A stretch of 64,000 nt of DNA from Methylobacterium currus (GCF_003058325.1 NZ_CP028843.1:4500001-4564000), one strand, 5' to 3'; shown: positions 51,865 through 61,312, counted from the first letter of the stretch. A program made the numbers and translations. Notes: generated by a model not told the origin, from the letters alone.

Positions 51865-52105
51865 CGCGCGCTCCTGCGATCTGTGCCGTCCTGGGCCGCG
51901 GGGCACGCGGAGGGCAAGGGCAGATCCCGGAGAATGCACGGTTTTCTGCGCTCCGTCGCGGTCAGGCGCCGAGACCCCGGGATGAAAAAGGCTCTTCTCC
52001 CCACAGGCGTTCTTCAAAAAGAACATTCCGGTTGACAGAAAGTCCGCTTCCGGGTTTCTGTGCCGGCCCGCCATCCGGCATGAGATCATGCGTTGAAGGA
52101 CCCCG

Positions 52106-52150
52106 ATGACCGCTCCCGTTTCCCCGCCCGCCCGGACCCGCGCGCCGTGA
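52106..52150 (+). CDS. Possible 14-codon leader ORF before metN
   Basis: ATG at 52106, preceded by GAAGGA, encodes [14 protein letters not shown]. Its stop overlaps a GTG at 52147 (GTGA) that opens the MetN frame. This suggests coupled translation and that MetN begins at 52147, rather than at the TTG of 52093, which has no ribosome site. Confidence 0.4.
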   Translation: MTAPVSPPARTRAP

Positions 52151-53316
52151 CGGCCCCCGTCCGCGTGCCGGTGCCGGGGGATCTGAGCGACCGGCTCGGC
52201 CAACCCGACGCGCTCGTCAGGCTCGAGAGCGTAGCCAAGACCTACACGGCGCGCCGCGGTGCCGGCGCCGTGACGGCCCTGGAGGATATCGACCTCTCGG
52301 TGGCGCGCGGCCAGGTGCTCGGCGTGATCGGCCGCTCCGGCGCCGGCAAGTCGACGCTGATCCGCCTGGTCAACGGGCTGGAGCGGCCGAGCCGCGGCCG
52401 GGTGATCGTCGACCGCGCCGAGATCTCGAGCCTGTCGGAATCCGCCCTGCGAGCCGAGCGCCGTGGCATCGGCATGATCTTCCAGCACTTCAACCTGCTC
52501 TCGGCCCGCACCGCCGCCGGCAACGTCGCGCTGCCGCTCGAAGTGGCCGGCACCGACAAGGCCGCGATCCGCAAGCGGGTGGCGGAGCTCCTCGACCTCG
52601 TCGGGCTCGGGCCGCAGGCCGACCGCTACCCGGCCGAGCTGTCGGGCGGGCAGAAGCAGCGCATCGGCATCGCCCGGGCGCTCGCCACCAACCCGAAGGT
52701 GCTGCTCTCCGACGAGGCGACCTCGGCCCTCGACCCGGAGACGACCCGCTCGATCCTCGACCTGCTCGGCCGGATCAACCGGGAGCTCGGCCTGACGATC
52801 CTGCTCATCACCCACGAGATGGCGGTGATCCGGGCGATCGCCCACGAGGTCGCGGTGCTCGAGGGCGGCCGCATCGCCGAGTCGGGCGACGTGTTCGAGG
52901 TCTTCACCCGGCCGAGGGCCGCGATCACCCGCACCTTCCTCGACGAGGAGACCGGCCGCGCCCTGCCGCCGTCGCTCGCCGCCCGCCTCAGCCCCGGGCT
53001 ACAGGCCGGGGAGGGCCGGCAGGCGGTGCTGCGGATCACCTTCCGGGGGCCGCACGCCACCGATCCGGTGCTGGCCCAGCTCACCCGCGATGCCGGCATC
53101 CCGGCGGGCATCCTCTCGGGGACGGTGGACGAGATCGCCGGCCGCCCCTTCGGCACCCTGGTGGTCGGCATCGCGGCCGATCCCGGGACGGTGGAGCGCG
53201 CCCGGACCTTCCTCGCCGCCCGCGGCCTCGACGTGGAGATGCTCGGCACCCTCGACCTCGCCGGCTGGCAGCGGACCGCCGCTCCCGGCCTCACGGATCC
53301 GCACCATGTCGCCTGA
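52147..53316 (+). CDS. metN: Methionine ABC transporter ATPase MetN
   Basis: About 389 aa from GTG 52147 (407 from TTG 52093). In the longer numbering: Walker [10 protein letters not shown] (80-88), signature [15 protein letters not shown], Walker [15 protein letters not shown], and a C-terminal NIL domain ([35 protein letters not shown]) that senses methionine. It powers D/L-methionine import with MetI and MetQ, whose genes follow. No SAM riboswitch was found upstream. Confidence 0.93.
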   Translation: MTAPVRVPVPGDLSDRLGQPDALVRLESVAKTYTARRGAGAVTALEDIDLSVARGQVLGVIGRSGAGKSTLIRLVNGLERPSRGRVIVDRAEISSLSESALRAERRGIGMIFQHFNLLSARTAAGNVALPLEVAGTDKAAIRKRVAELLDLVGLGPQADRYPAELSGGQKQRIGIARALATNPKVLLSDEATSALDPETTRSILDLLGRINRELGLTILLITHEMAVIRAIAHEVAVLEGGRIAESGDVFEVFTRPRAAITRTFLDEETGRALPPSLAARLSPGLQAGEGRQAVLRITFRGPHATDPVLAQLTRDAGIPAGILSGTVDEIAGRPFGTLVVGIAADPGTVERARTFLAARGLDVEMLGTLDLAGWQRTAAPGLTDPHHVA

Positions 53317-53971
53317 ACTCCTTCGCCTCCTCGTCCAGGCTACCCTCGACACGCTGCAGATGGTGGCGGTGGCGGCCTCCCTCGGCACGCTGATCGGCCT
53401 GCCGCTCGGCGTCTTCCTGGCCACCAGCGGTCGCGGCGAATTGCTGGCCGCGCCCTGGCTCAACCGGGTGCTCGGCCTCGTCGTCAACGCCACCCGCTCG
53501 ACACCGTTCATCATCCTGGTGGTGGCGATCATCCCGTTCACCCGGCTGATCGCCGGCACCTCGATCGGCACCACCGCGGCCACCGTGCCGCTGACGGTCG
53601 CCGCGACCCCGTTCATCGCCCGCCTCGTCGAGGGGGCAATCCGCGAGGTCGATGGCGGCCTCGTCGAGGCGGCCCGGGCCTTCGGTGCGAGCCCGCTACA
53701 GATCGTCCTCAAGGTGCTGATCCCCGAGGCCCTGCCCGGCATCGTGCTCGGCCTCACCCTGGCGGTCGTGTCCCTGATCGGCTTCTCCGCGATGGTCGGC
53801 GCCGTCGGCGGCGGGGGCCTGGGCGATCTCGGCATCCGGTACGGCTACCAGCGCTTCATGCCCGAGATGATGCTCGCCGTGGTGGTGGTGCTGATCGTCC
53901 TGGTGCAGCTGGTCCAGACCCTCGGCGACCGGCTGGCACGGCGCATGAACAAGCGCCTGCGCCACGGCTGA
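53306..53971 (+). CDS. metI: Methionine ABC transporter permease MetI
   Basis: 221 aa from the ATG at 53306, overlapping metN by 11 bp. It has five membrane helices and the coupling-helix motif [35 protein letters not shown]. The N-terminus [20 protein letters not shown] and the length fit MetI. Typical operon order metN-metI-metQ. Confidence 0.95.
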   Translation: MSPELLRLLVQATLDTLQMVAVAASLGTLIGLPLGVFLATSGRGELLAAPWLNRVLGLVVNATRSTPFIILVVAIIPFTRLIAGTSIGTTAATVPLTVAATPFIARLVEGAIREVDGGLVEAARAFGASPLQIVLKVLIPEALPGIVLGLTLAVVSLIGFSAMVGAVGGGGLGDLGIRYGYQRFMPEMMLAVVVVLIVLVQLVQTLGDRLARRMNKRLRHG

Positions 53972-53997
53972 CCCCTTCTCCCCTGATCCCTCGGAGC

Positions 53998-54786
53998 GTG
54001 AACCCGATGCTGCGTACCCTCACCCTGGCCGCCCTTCTCGCCGCCGCCAGCCTGCCCGCCCTCGCTCAAGGCCAGCGCGTGCGCGTCGGCGCCACGCCGG
54101 GCCCGCACGCCCAGATCCTCGAGGCGGTGAAGCCGATCGCCGCCAAGAAGGGCCTCGACCTGCAGGTGGTCGAGTTCTCGGACTACGTCGTGCCGAACGA
54201 GGCTCTGTCCTCGGGCGAGCTGGAGGCCAACTCGTTTCAGCACCAGCCCTACCTCGACAACCAGAAGGCCGATCGCGGCTACAGGATCGAGAGCGTCGCC
54301 CAGACGGTGAACTTTCCGATGGGCGTCTACTCGAAGCGCCACAAGAGCATCGACGCGGTGCCGGCGGGCGGCACGCTGGCGATCCCGAACGATCCGACCA
54401 ATGGCGGCCGCGCCCTGCTGCTCCTGCAGGACAAGGGGCTCCTCAAGCTGAAGGCCAATGTCGGCTTTAAGCCGAGCGTCGCCGACATCACCGAGAACCC
54501 GAAGCGCCTGCGCATCATCGAGGTCGACGCGGCCCAGACCCCGCGCTCGCTCGACGACGTCGACGCGGCGGCTGTCAATACCAACTACGCCACTGCCGCG
54601 GGCCTCAAGCCCTCCGACGCGATCCTGAAGGAGGAGCCGAAGGGGCCCTACGTCAACGTGATCGCGGTGCGCAGCGCCGATAAGGACAAGCCCTGGGTCG
54701 CGGCGCTCGTCGAGTCCTATCGCTCGCCGGAGGTGAAGGCCTTCATCGAGGGCAAGTTCGGCGGCGCGGTGCTCACCAGCTGGTAA
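53998..54786 (+). CDS. metQ: Methionine-binding protein MetQ (NlpA family)
   Basis: 262 aa from GTG 53998 (or 259 from ATG 54007). The signal peptide ends ALA-QGQ without a lipobox cysteine, so unlike many MetQ it should be a free periplasmic protein. The NlpA fold shows VRVGATPGPHAQILEAVKPIAAKKGLDLQVVEFSDYVVPNEALSSGELEANSFQHQPYLD. It delivers methionine to MetNI. A strong hairpin follows. Confidence 0.93.
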   Translation: MNPMLRTLTLAALLAAASLPALAQGQRVRVGATPGPHAQILEAVKPIAAKKGLDLQVVEFSDYVVPNEALSSGELEANSFQHQPYLDNQKADRGYRIESVAQTVNFPMGVYSKRHKSIDAVPAGGTLAIPNDPTNGGRALLLLQDKGLLKLKANVGFKPSVADITENPKRLRIIEVDAAQTPRSLDDVDAAAVNTNYATAAGLKPSDAILKEEPKGPYVNVIAVRSADKDKPWVAALVESYRSPEVKAFIEGKFGGAVLTSW

Positions 54787-54797
54787 GGCCCGGGGAG

Positions 54798-54821
54798 GGT
54801 GCGGCAGCCTCGCGCCGCACC
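54798..54821 (+). terminator. Terminator after metQ
   Basis: GGTGCGGC-N8-GCCGCACC followed by ttat, 11 bp after the metQ stop. Confidence 0.75.
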
Positions 54822-54933
54822 TTATCCACAGGGATGAGACGGAATGAAGCGGGGCCGTGAAACCAAACGCGGCCGTGCGCGTCTTCTCTGCACGGCCCGA
54901 CTGACGGGCTGGCCTTACCTCTCGAGGTGCCCG

Positions 54934-55194
54934 ATGAAGATCCTCACTTCCGCCCTGGTCGCGGCCGTCCTCACCGCCGCCGCCGTTCCGGCCTTCGCCC
55001 AAGGCGGCTCGCCCTACAACAATTCGGGCTCGCAGGCCGGCGGCCCGCTCGGCGGCGTGCAGCGCGAGATGGGCGCCCCCGGCGGCGCGCCGGCCATGGG
55101 TGCCGCCCCCCGCGCCACCATGCAGCCGACCATGCGCAGCAAGAAGCGCATGATGAAGCATCGCCGCATGCACCGTCACCACCACGCCCGCTGA
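54934..55194 (+). CDS. Small exported protein with His/Arg/Met-rich tail
   Basis: 86 aa from the ATG at 54934. Signal peptide MKILTSALVAAVLTAAAVPAFAQ; the mature part is GGSPYNNSGSQAGGPLGG and a basic tail MRSKKRMMKHRRMHRHHHAR. Small secreted proteins of this kind are frequent in methylobacteria. A metal-binding role is possible but not shown. Confidence 0.75.
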   Translation: MKILTSALVAAVLTAAAVPAFAQGGSPYNNSGSQAGGPLGGVQREMGAPGGAPAMGAAPRATMQPTMRSKKRMMKHRRMHRHHHAR

Positions 55195-55328
55195 GCCGGA
55201 CCCGACGGTTTCAGCCTCTTCGGCGCGTTCGTCCGGCGGCTCGATCCGCCCGGCGGGCGCGCCTTCGCGCGTCCTCGGCCCCGCCGGCGTCGTCATCGTG
55301 GGATGACGGAGCGAGAATGCAGCGGGCG

Positions 55329-55919
55329 TCAGTCCACCTTCTCGTTCGGGTAGACGCCCCAGAGCCGGTCCTGGCGCATGTAGCCGTCGACGTCGCCGCG
55401 CTTCTGCGGCAGGGCAACGACGAGGCGGCACCAGGTGCCGTCGCACGTCTTGACGCTGCCGATCACCCCGGCCTGGAGCTGCGCCACCACGCCGCTTCCC
55501 GTATCGGCCCGGTCGTAGAGGGGCACCGGTGCGCCCTTGTCGGCGCCGCGGGTCAGCACCACCGCGGTGCGCCGGCCGGAGAGCAGCGAGTGCAGCACCC
55601 AGCCCTCGGTGCCCTCCGAGTCGCGGATGCGGCGCCAGGTCTCGAATTCCGCGATGATCTCCACCGGCAGGCCGGCGCGCTGGAACACCCACAGGGTGCG
55701 GTGGTCCTTGGACGGTCCCTCGCGCAGGTTCACCCGGTCGGTCTTCAGGCTGACGTAGCGCGGCAGCGGCAGCTTCGTCGCCGGGCCGATGGTGACGCCG
55801 ATCTCGCCGGGGGCGGGATTGGCGGCCGGCGACGGCGGCGCGGCCGCAGCGGGCGCTGCCAAGGCCGGCACTGACAGGGCGGCGAGCAGCAGAGCCACGA
55901 GGGGGCGCGGGTGGAGCAT
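55329..55919 (-). CDS. Exported SH3-domain protein
   Basis: 196 aa from the ATG at 55919. Signal peptide LVALLLAALSVPALAAPAAA. Two bacterial SH3-like domains: YVSLKTDRVNLREGPSKDHRTLWVFQRAGLPVEIIAEFETWRRIRDSEGTEGWV and PLYDRADTGSGVVAQLQAGVIGSVKTCDGTWCRLVVA. The first carries the NLREGP-W core. Such proteins bind peptidoglycan or other envelope ligands; the exact role is unknown. Confidence 0.88.
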   Translation of the reverse strand: MLHPRPLVALLLAALSVPALAAPAAAAPPSPAANPAPGEIGVTIGPATKLPLPRYVSLKTDRVNLREGPSKDHRTLWVFQRAGLPVEIIAEFETWRRIRDSEGTEGWVLHSLLSGRRTAVVLTRGADKGAPVPLYDRADTGSGVVAQLQAGVIGSVKTCDGTWCRLVVALPQKRGDVDGYMRQDRLWGVYPNEKVD

Positions 55920-56201
55920 CGGCGGTCGGTCTCCCTTCAGGGAAGCGGCGCGGATTGTCTTCCGGGTGGCCTCTGCTAGAGAGGCCGCCGGGCGTCGAGC
56001 CCCGGCCGGATCGAGGGGCGTGAAGGCCCCTATCGCCGGATCAGGGTTAACGGGTCGTAACGACGCCTGTGGCCCGCACCAAGGCGGGGCTTTTCGCCGG
56101 GCCGTCGCGTCGCTTAATCTTCGTGGGCGCGCGGGCGCCCGTATCGCGTGTCGGGGCCGCACGGGCAGGCCGGGAGGCCCGCCCGGGGCAGGGGAGGGAT
56201 C

Positions 56202-57203
56202 ATGTCGTTGAAGCGCAAGCCGCTCGTGGTGGTCACCCGGCGCCTGCCGGACGTCGTGGAGACGCGGATGCGCGAATTGTTCGACGCGCGCCTCAACCAC
56301 GAGGACACGCCGCTCACCGGCGGCGCCCTGGCGCAGGCCCTCCAGGAGGCCGACGTGCTGGTGCCGACGGTCACGGACGAGATCGACGCCTCGCTCCTCG
56401 CGCAGGCCGGACCGAACCTGCGCCTGATCGCCAATTTCGGCAACGGCGTCGACCACATCGACGTCGGGGTGGCGCTCCAGCGCGGCATCACGGTCACCAA
56501 CACGCCGGGCGTGCTGACCGAGGACACCGCCGACATGACCATGGCGCTGATCCTGTCGGTGGCGCGCCGGGTCACCGAGGGTGCCCGGATCATCCCGGAG
56601 GATGCCTGGTCCGGCGGCTGGTCGCCGACCTGGATGCTCGGCCGGCGCATCACCGGCAAGCGCCTCGGCATCGTCGGCATGGGCCGCATCGGCCAGGCTC
56701 TGGCCCGCCGCGCCAAGGCGTTCGGCCTCTCGATCCACTACCACAACCGCCGCCGGGTCGGCGCCCGGATCGAGAGCGAGCTCGAGGCGACCTACTGGGA
56801 ATCCCTCGACCAGATGCTGGCGCGGGTCGACATCGTGTCGGTCAACTGCCCGCACACCCCGGCGACCTACCACCTGCTCTCGGCCCGGCGCCTGAAGCTG
56901 CTGAAGCCCGAGGCCGTCGTGGTCAACACCGCGCGCGGCGAGGTGATCGACGAGACCGCGCTCGCCCGCCTGATCGAGGTCGGCGACATCGCGGGCGCGG
57001 GCCTCGACGTGTTCGAGCAGGAGCCGGCGGTGAGCCCGCGCCTCGTCAAGCTCGCGAAGGCCGGCAAGGTGGTGCTTCTGCCCCATATGGGCTCGGCCAC
57101 CCATGAGAGCCGCGTCGACATGGGCGAGAAGGTCATCATCAACATCAAGACCTTCCTCGACGGCCACCGGCCGCCGGACCGCATCCTGCCCAGCATGCTG
57201 TGA
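56202..57203 (+). CDS. D-2-hydroxyacid dehydrogenase, glyoxylate/hydroxypyruvate reductase type (GyaR)
   Basis: 333 aa. The NAD-binding motif GRRITGKRLGIVGMGRIGQALARRAKAFG is followed by catalytic Arg (NTARGEVID), Glu (GLDVFEQEP) and His (LLPHMGSAT). It most resembles GyaR/GhrA-like reductases that interconvert glyoxylate and glycolate or hydroxypyruvate and D-glycerate. In Methylobacterium the serine cycle uses HprA for this step, and this gene is a second such enzyme or a homologue; exact substrate not decidable. Confidence 0.9.
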   Translation: MSLKRKPLVVVTRRLPDVVETRMRELFDARLNHEDTPLTGGALAQALQEADVLVPTVTDEIDASLLAQAGPNLRLIANFGNGVDHIDVGVALQRGITVTNTPGVLTEDTADMTMALILSVARRVTEGARIIPEDAWSGGWSPTWMLGRRITGKRLGIVGMGRIGQALARRAKAFGLSIHYHNRRRVGARIESELEATYWESLDQMLARVDIVSVNCPHTPATYHLLSARRLKLLKPEAVVVNTARGEVIDETALARLIEVGDIAGAGLDVFEQEPAVSPRLVKLAKAGKVVLLPHMGSATHESRVDMGEKVIINIKTFLDGHRPPDRILPSML

Positions 57204-57207
57204 TGCG

Positions 57208-57241
57208 GATGCGCCCGGCTCCTTCAAGCCGGGCGCATCCG
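57208..57241. terminator. Bidirectional hairpin between the dehydrogenase and osmC genes
   Basis: GGATGCGCCCGGC-N8-GCCGGGCGCATCC, a perfect 13-bp stem between two converging genes. Confidence 0.75.
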
Positions 57242-57250
57242 TCACGCCTC

Positions 57251-57676
57251 TCAGGCCGAGAGCGTCGCCTTCAGGCTGATCTTGGCGTTGAGCACCTTCG
57301 AGACCGGGCAGTTCTTCTCGGCGATGCCGGCGAGTTCGTCGAATTTCGCCTGATCGATGCCCGGGATCCTGGCGGTCAGGGTCAGGGCCGATTGCGTGAT
57401 GGTGAAGCCGTCGCCGTCCTTCTCCAGGCTCACCACCGCCTCGGTGCGCAGCTCGTCGGCGGTGAAGCCGGCGCCCTGGAGCTGGAAGGCGAGCGCCATG
57501 GTGAAGCAGCCCGCATGCGCCGCGGCGATGAGTTCCTCGGGGTTGGTGCCCGGCTCGTTCTCGAAGCGGGTGTTGAAGCCGTAGGGATTGCTCGACAGCA
57601 CCCCCGACTGGGTGGTCAGCTGACCCTTGCCGTCCTTGCCGCTGCCCTGCCAAACAGCGTTCGCCTTGCGGTTCAT
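57251..57676 (-). CDS. OsmC-family peroxiredoxin
   Basis: 141 aa from the ATG at 57676. The OsmC branch is shown by NPEELIAAAHAGCFTMAL with Cys57 and KNCPVSKVL with Cys123, and by the Trp at position 9 (ANAVWQGSG). It reduces organic hydroperoxides and differs from the Ohr at 49859 in its cysteine surroundings. It converges on the dehydrogenase gene. Confidence 0.93.
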   Translation of the reverse strand: MNRKANAVWQGSGKDGKGQLTTQSGVLSSNPYGFNTRFENEPGTNPEELIAAAHAGCFTMALAFQLQGAGFTADELRTEAVVSLEKDGDGFTITQSALTLTARIPGIDQAKFDELAGIAEKNCPVSKVLNAKISLKATLSA

Positions 57677-57770
57677 GCGCGTCTCCCGTGACGTAGGTAG
57701 AGGAGGCCGCGCGGTGGCGGCCTCGAACCCGGCGGGGCCGCTCCGGCGCCCGCTCATGCCCACAGGTAGG

Positions 57771-58301
57771 TCAGCGCATCCCGAGGTCATCCTCCGGATC
57801 GGCATCGATCACCCGGCGGGCGAGCGTCAGCGAGAATCCGGCCCGCGCCATGGCGGCGAGGTCGCGCTCGCGCGCGGCCGTCCGGGTCGCCGGCTGCCGG
57901 AAGGGCCCGAGGCGCCGGCGCTTCGCGTAGGCGAAGGCGGCCTCGTCCTCGCCGCCATCCTCCTCTTCCGCGAGTGCCGCGCCGACGATCTCGCGATCGA
58001 CCCCCTTGGCCGCGAGCTTGGCGCCGATCGCCCGGGCCGAGCCGCCGCGGCGCCGCAAGGAGCGCACCTTGGCGGCCGCGAAGGCGGCGTCGTCGACGAG
58101 GCCGGCGCCCAGCGCCCGGCCCACCACCGTCTCGACCATCTCCGCAAAACCGTCCGGCTCCTCGCCGCGCAGGCGGCAGCGGGTCTCGACCCGGCGCCTC
58201 AGCACCCGGCGCAGCATCTCGGCGGAGGCGCCGTAGCGCTCCAGATAGTAGAGGGCCGCCCGTTCGAGATAGGCCGGCGTGATCGGCCGCGCCGCCCTCA
58301 A
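57771..58301 (-). CDS. recX: RecA regulator RecX
   Basis: About 176 aa. Helical RecX repeats: ITPAYLERAALYYLERYGASAEMLRRVLRRRVE, DAAFAAAKVRSLRRRGGSARAIGAKLAAKGVDREIVGAAL and AFAYAKRRRLGPFRQ. RecX limits RecA filament growth. No recA gene is next to it. The start is uncertain: the frame has no convincing ATG; TTG at 58301 is the best placed, and a GTG at 58406 would overlap the divergent gene. Confidence 0.85.
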   Translation of the reverse strand: MRAARPITPAYLERAALYYLERYGASAEMLRRVLRRRVETRCRLRGEEPDGFAEMVETVVGRALGAGLVDDAAFAAAKVRSLRRRGGSARAIGAKLAAKGVDREIVGAALAEEEDGGEDEAAFAYAKRRRLGPFRQPATRTAARERDLAAMARAGFSLTLARRVIDADPEDDLGMR

Positions 58302-58388
58302 ACCGCCATCGCGGCCGGGTTCATCGGCCCCGTCCCGGATCGCCTCCGTCCCGGCGGGGGCGTCCGCCCCGGGCCCGCGCGAGGGGTG

Positions 58389-59810
58389 ATGCCGGCGTTT
58401 CTGCACAAGCGTGAATCCTTCTTCCTCCTGGCCGCCCTCGCCCTCGGGGCGGTGGCCGGCGTGGTGCTCTACCTGTCGCGGCCGACCACCTTGCGGGTCG
58501 CAGTCGGCCCGCGGGACCGGGTCGAGACGCACCTGATCCAGTCCTATGCCGACGCGCTCGCCCGCGCCCGCGAGGATATACGCCTCGAGGTCGTTCCTTA
58601 CGACGACGTGCGCGACAGCGCCGCGGCGCTCCAGAGCGGCCGGGCCGACCTCGCGGTCGTGCGGCCCGACGTGCGCCTGCCCGAGAACGGCCTGACGCTG
58701 GCCGTCCTGCACGACGAGGCCCTGGTGGTGGCCGCACCCCCGGATTCCGGCATCCAGGCCTTCTCGGATCTGGCCGGCAAGAGGCTCGGCCTCGTCGCCC
58801 ATCACGGCGCCGACCAGCCCCTGGTGGCGAGCCTGCTCGCCTATTACGCCCTGACGCCGGCGCCGGCCGGGGCCGCGCCGGCCCCTGCCGATCCGGGCGG
58901 CGCGCTGCCGGCCGCCGCCGGCAGCGTCGCCCTGGTGCCCCTGCGGGCCTCCGAGGTGGCGGCGGCCCTCGCCGAGCACCGGATCGACGCCGCCGCGGTG
59001 ATCGCCGCGCCCTCGGCGAAATCCGCCGCCCAGGTGGTGCAGGCGGTGGAGGCCGCGTCGCCCAGTCACGGCGCCACGATCGTGGCGATCCCGGACGGCG
59101 AGGCGATCGTGCAGCGCCTGCCCGAATTGCAGGCCGTGACCATCGCGGCCGGCACCTTCGGGGGCCGGCCGAAACGCCCGGACGACGAGGTGAAGACCGT
59201 CGGCGCCTCCTACCGGCTGATGGCCCGCGCCTCGTTGAGCCGCGACACCGCCGCGAGCGTGACCCAGCACCTGTTCGAATTGCGCTCCCGCCTCGCCGCG
59301 ATGGTGCCGACCGCCAACCTGATGAAGGCGCCCGACTTCGACAGCGCCGCCGAGGCGACGAGCGCCCGCCTGCCGATCCATCCCGGCGCGGTCGACTACT
59401 ACGAGCGCGAGCAGCAGACGTTCCTGCAACGCTACGAGGACTGGGTCTACCTGGTGGCGTTCTTCGGCGGCGGCCTCGGCTCGGCGGTGGCCTGGATCGG
59501 CCAGCGCCTCGCCCGCGAGCAGCGCGCCCGCATCGACGCCGTCCTCGACCGGCTGCTCGCCATCCTGATCGAGGCGCGGACGACGCAGGACCCGGCCGCC
59601 CTCGATGCCCTGGCGGTCGAGATCGACGGGCTCGTCATCGACGTGGTGCGCCACGCCCGCGCCCATTCGACCGACATCCGCACGATGAGCGCGCTGATCC
59701 TGGCGGTCGACGCGGCCCGGGCGGCGGTGGCGGATTGCCGGCGGGATGGGGCGCCCTTGCGGGAGCGGGCCGGGCGGGTGCTGTCGCTGCATCCGGCGAG
59801 CGGAGCTTGA
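58389..59810 (+). CDS. Membrane-tethered TAXI-family solute-binding protein (paralogue)
   Basis: 473 aa. The N-terminal membrane helix (FFLLAALALGAVAGVVLYL) precedes a periplasmic TAXI-like domain (TTLRVAVGPRDRVETHLIQSYADALARA, then KRLGLVAHHGADQPLVASLLAYYAL). A second membrane helix near residues 360-380 (WVYLVAFFGGGLGSAVAWI) leads into a cytoplasmic coiled coil of about 95 residues. The layout equals that of 5598-7010. No TRAP permease gene is nearby, so it may sense rather than transport. It diverges from recX. Confidence 0.78.
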   Translation: MPAFLHKRESFFLLAALALGAVAGVVLYLSRPTTLRVAVGPRDRVETHLIQSYADALARAREDIRLEVVPYDDVRDSAAALQSGRADLAVVRPDVRLPENGLTLAVLHDEALVVAAPPDSGIQAFSDLAGKRLGLVAHHGADQPLVASLLAYYALTPAPAGAAPAPADPGGALPAAAGSVALVPLRASEVAAALAEHRIDAAAVIAAPSAKSAAQVVQAVEAASPSHGATIVAIPDGEAIVQRLPELQAVTIAAGTFGGRPKRPDDEVKTVGASYRLMARASLSRDTAASVTQHLFELRSRLAAMVPTANLMKAPDFDSAAEATSARLPIHPGAVDYYEREQQTFLQRYEDWVYLVAFFGGGLGSAVAWIGQRLAREQRARIDAVLDRLLAILIEARTTQDPAALDALAVEIDGLVIDVVRHARAHSTDIRTMSALILAVDAARAAVADCRRDGAPLRERAGRVLSLHPASGA

Positions 59811-59935
59811 CCTGGCGGAGGGCTGCCGAGGGTGGGGTGCGGGCTTCAACGCTCGGCCCGTGAGCGGACGGTCCGCCATCGACCCTGACAAGACAAAGCG
59901 GCTCAACATCTGGCGAATCGAAAGCAGGCGCGCTC

Positions 59936-60328
59936 TCACGACCTCGCTTTGTTGCTGTCATGCTCGTAGTTGGCCGCCTCAATCGCCGCACCATTATTGA
60001 GTGCCCACGAGCAGAGCGCCTCGAACGGCTGGCGCAGCGAATGACCAAGCGGAGTAATCGCGTACTCGACGCCGATCGGTGAGGTCGGCAGCACCGTCCG
60101 GGTGACCAGACCGTTACGCTCCAGTCGCTTCAGCGCGTCCGCCAGAGCCTTGTGCGTGATGCCATCGAGCCGCCGCTTGATCGCGTTGAACCGCGACGGC
60201 CGCGGGCAGAGCACCGTGAGGATCAGGATCGTCCACTTATCGGCGATCTTGTCCAGCACCGGGCGGACCCGCGCCATGTCGGCGAGCGCGCACGCGGACG
60301 CGGCATCGAGATCGGTATCATCGACCAT
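59936..60328 (-). CDS. HxlR-family transcriptional regulator
   Basis: 130 aa. A single winged helix: RVRPVLDKIADKWTILILTVLCPRPSRFNAIKRRLDGITHKALADALKRLERNGLVTRTVLPTSPIGVEYAITPLG, the HxlR pattern (DKWT-LIL, then ALADALKRLERNGL). It is divergent from the SDR gene, so likely its local regulator. The sensing Cys found in aldehyde-responsive HxlR proteins is not at the usual N-terminal position. Confidence 0.92.
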   Translation of the reverse strand: MVDDTDLDAASACALADMARVRPVLDKIADKWTILILTVLCPRPSRFNAIKRRLDGITHKALADALKRLERNGLVTRTVLPTSPIGVEYAITPLGHSLRQPFEALCSWALNNGAAIEAANYEHDSNKARS

Positions 60329-60410
60329 ATCTAGGCTAACCTAAGTGCGTTCTTGATAGCAGATATACGATCTGTATCTCTTGCGCCATCGCAGATGAAG
60401 GGATGCCGCG
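60329..60410. promoter_or_regulatory. Divergent promoter region of the hxlR/SDR pair
   Basis: Contains TAGG-ctaa-CCTA and AGATA-N9-TATCT dyads between the two starts, candidate binding sites of the HxlR-type regulator. Confidence 0.4.
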
Positions 60411-61142
60411 ATGGCTCGCATGGTGGACAAGGTTGCTCTCGTGGTCGGCGGGGCGAAGGGCATCGGCCTCGCGGTCGCCGAGCGGCTGGTAATCGAGGGC
60501 GCTTCGGTCGTCTTCACCGGGCGGCGCGCCGACGAGGTCGAGGCAGCCGCTGCGAGGATCGGGCGCGGTGCGCGGGGTCTCGTCGCAGACGCAGCCCGAC
60601 GAGAAGATCTGCACCGCGTCGTGGCGACGGTGCGGGAGACGCATGGCCGGATCGACGCGCTGGTCCTCAACGCGGGCATCTCGGAACCGGCGACCCTGCG
60701 CGACGAGACGCCCGAGCATTTCGACCGGCACTTCGCGGTCAACGTCCGTGGCGCCGTCTTCGGGTTGCAGGCGGCCCTGGGCGCAATGGGGCGGGGTGGG
60801 TCCGTCGTGCTGATGGGATCGATCGCCGACGCCGCGGGCATCACGCCCTACGGGACCTATGCCGCGACGAAGGCGGCGCTGCGGTCCTACGCGCGCACAT
60901 GGACGGCGGAACTAGCCCCGCAGGGCATCCGCGTGAACGTGGTGGCCCCCGGCCCGACCGACACCGCCATGATGGCGAGCGTGCCGGAGGAGGGGCGGGC
61001 CGCGCTGATCGCGCCGATCCCGCTCGGCCGCATGGCGCGTCCGGAGGAGGTCGCGGCGGCCACGCTGTTCCTGCTGAGCGACGAGGCGAGTTTTGTCGCG
61101 GGAGCCGAACTGTGCGTCGATGGCGGGATGCGCCAAGTCTAG
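60411..61142 (+). CDS. Short-chain dehydrogenase/reductase
   Basis: 243 aa. The NADP-binding motif is GGAKGIGLAVAERL with VFTGRRADEVEA after strand beta-2 (Arg pair suggests NADP). Then VLNAGISE, the catalytic Ser (LMGSIADA) and Tyr-Lys (GTYAATKAALRS). The C-terminus reads FLLSDEASFVAGAELCVDGGM. The classical SDR fold is complete; the substrate is unknown. Likely controlled by the divergent HxlR protein. Confidence 0.93.
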   Translation: MARMVDKVALVVGGAKGIGLAVAERLVIEGASVVFTGRRADEVEAAAARIGRGARGLVADAARREDLHRVVATVRETHGRIDALVLNAGISEPATLRDETPEHFDRHFAVNVRGAVFGLQAALGAMGRGGSVVLMGSIADAAGITPYGTYAATKAALRSYARTWTAELAPQGIRVNVVAPGPTDTAMMASVPEEGRAALIAPIPLGRMARPEEVAAATLFLLSDEASFVAGAELCVDGGMRQV

Positions 61143-61204
61143 CTGACCGATAATACCGCCGCGCCTTCGAACGGAGTCGTTCGAAGGCGCTGGCTTAAGT
61201 GTCT

Positions 61205-61271
61205 CTCACAAAACTCCCGGTCCCTTTTGTCGCTCGCTGTGGCGGCGCCGGTGTAGCGGGAGTTTTGTGAG
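61205..61271. repeat. Perfect 15-bp inverted repeat, 37-nt spacer
   Basis: CTCACAAAACTCCCG at 61205-61219 and CGGGAGTTTTGTGAG at 61257-61271; similarity extends outward (cttaagtg / gcactaag). Confidence 0.8.
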
Positions 61272-61312
61272 GTGCACTAAGCCCGAAAGGGCGTCGGCGC
61301 TGATGCGCCGGA

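Noticed and set aside
51865..52092. SAM riboswitch upstream of metN
   Set aside because: I could not find the conserved elements of SAM-II or other SAM riboswitch classes by eye.
57771..59939. A 722-codon minus-strand frame with RecX at its end
   Set aside because: Only the last 176 codons are RecX-like; the rest is the mirror of the TAXI gene.
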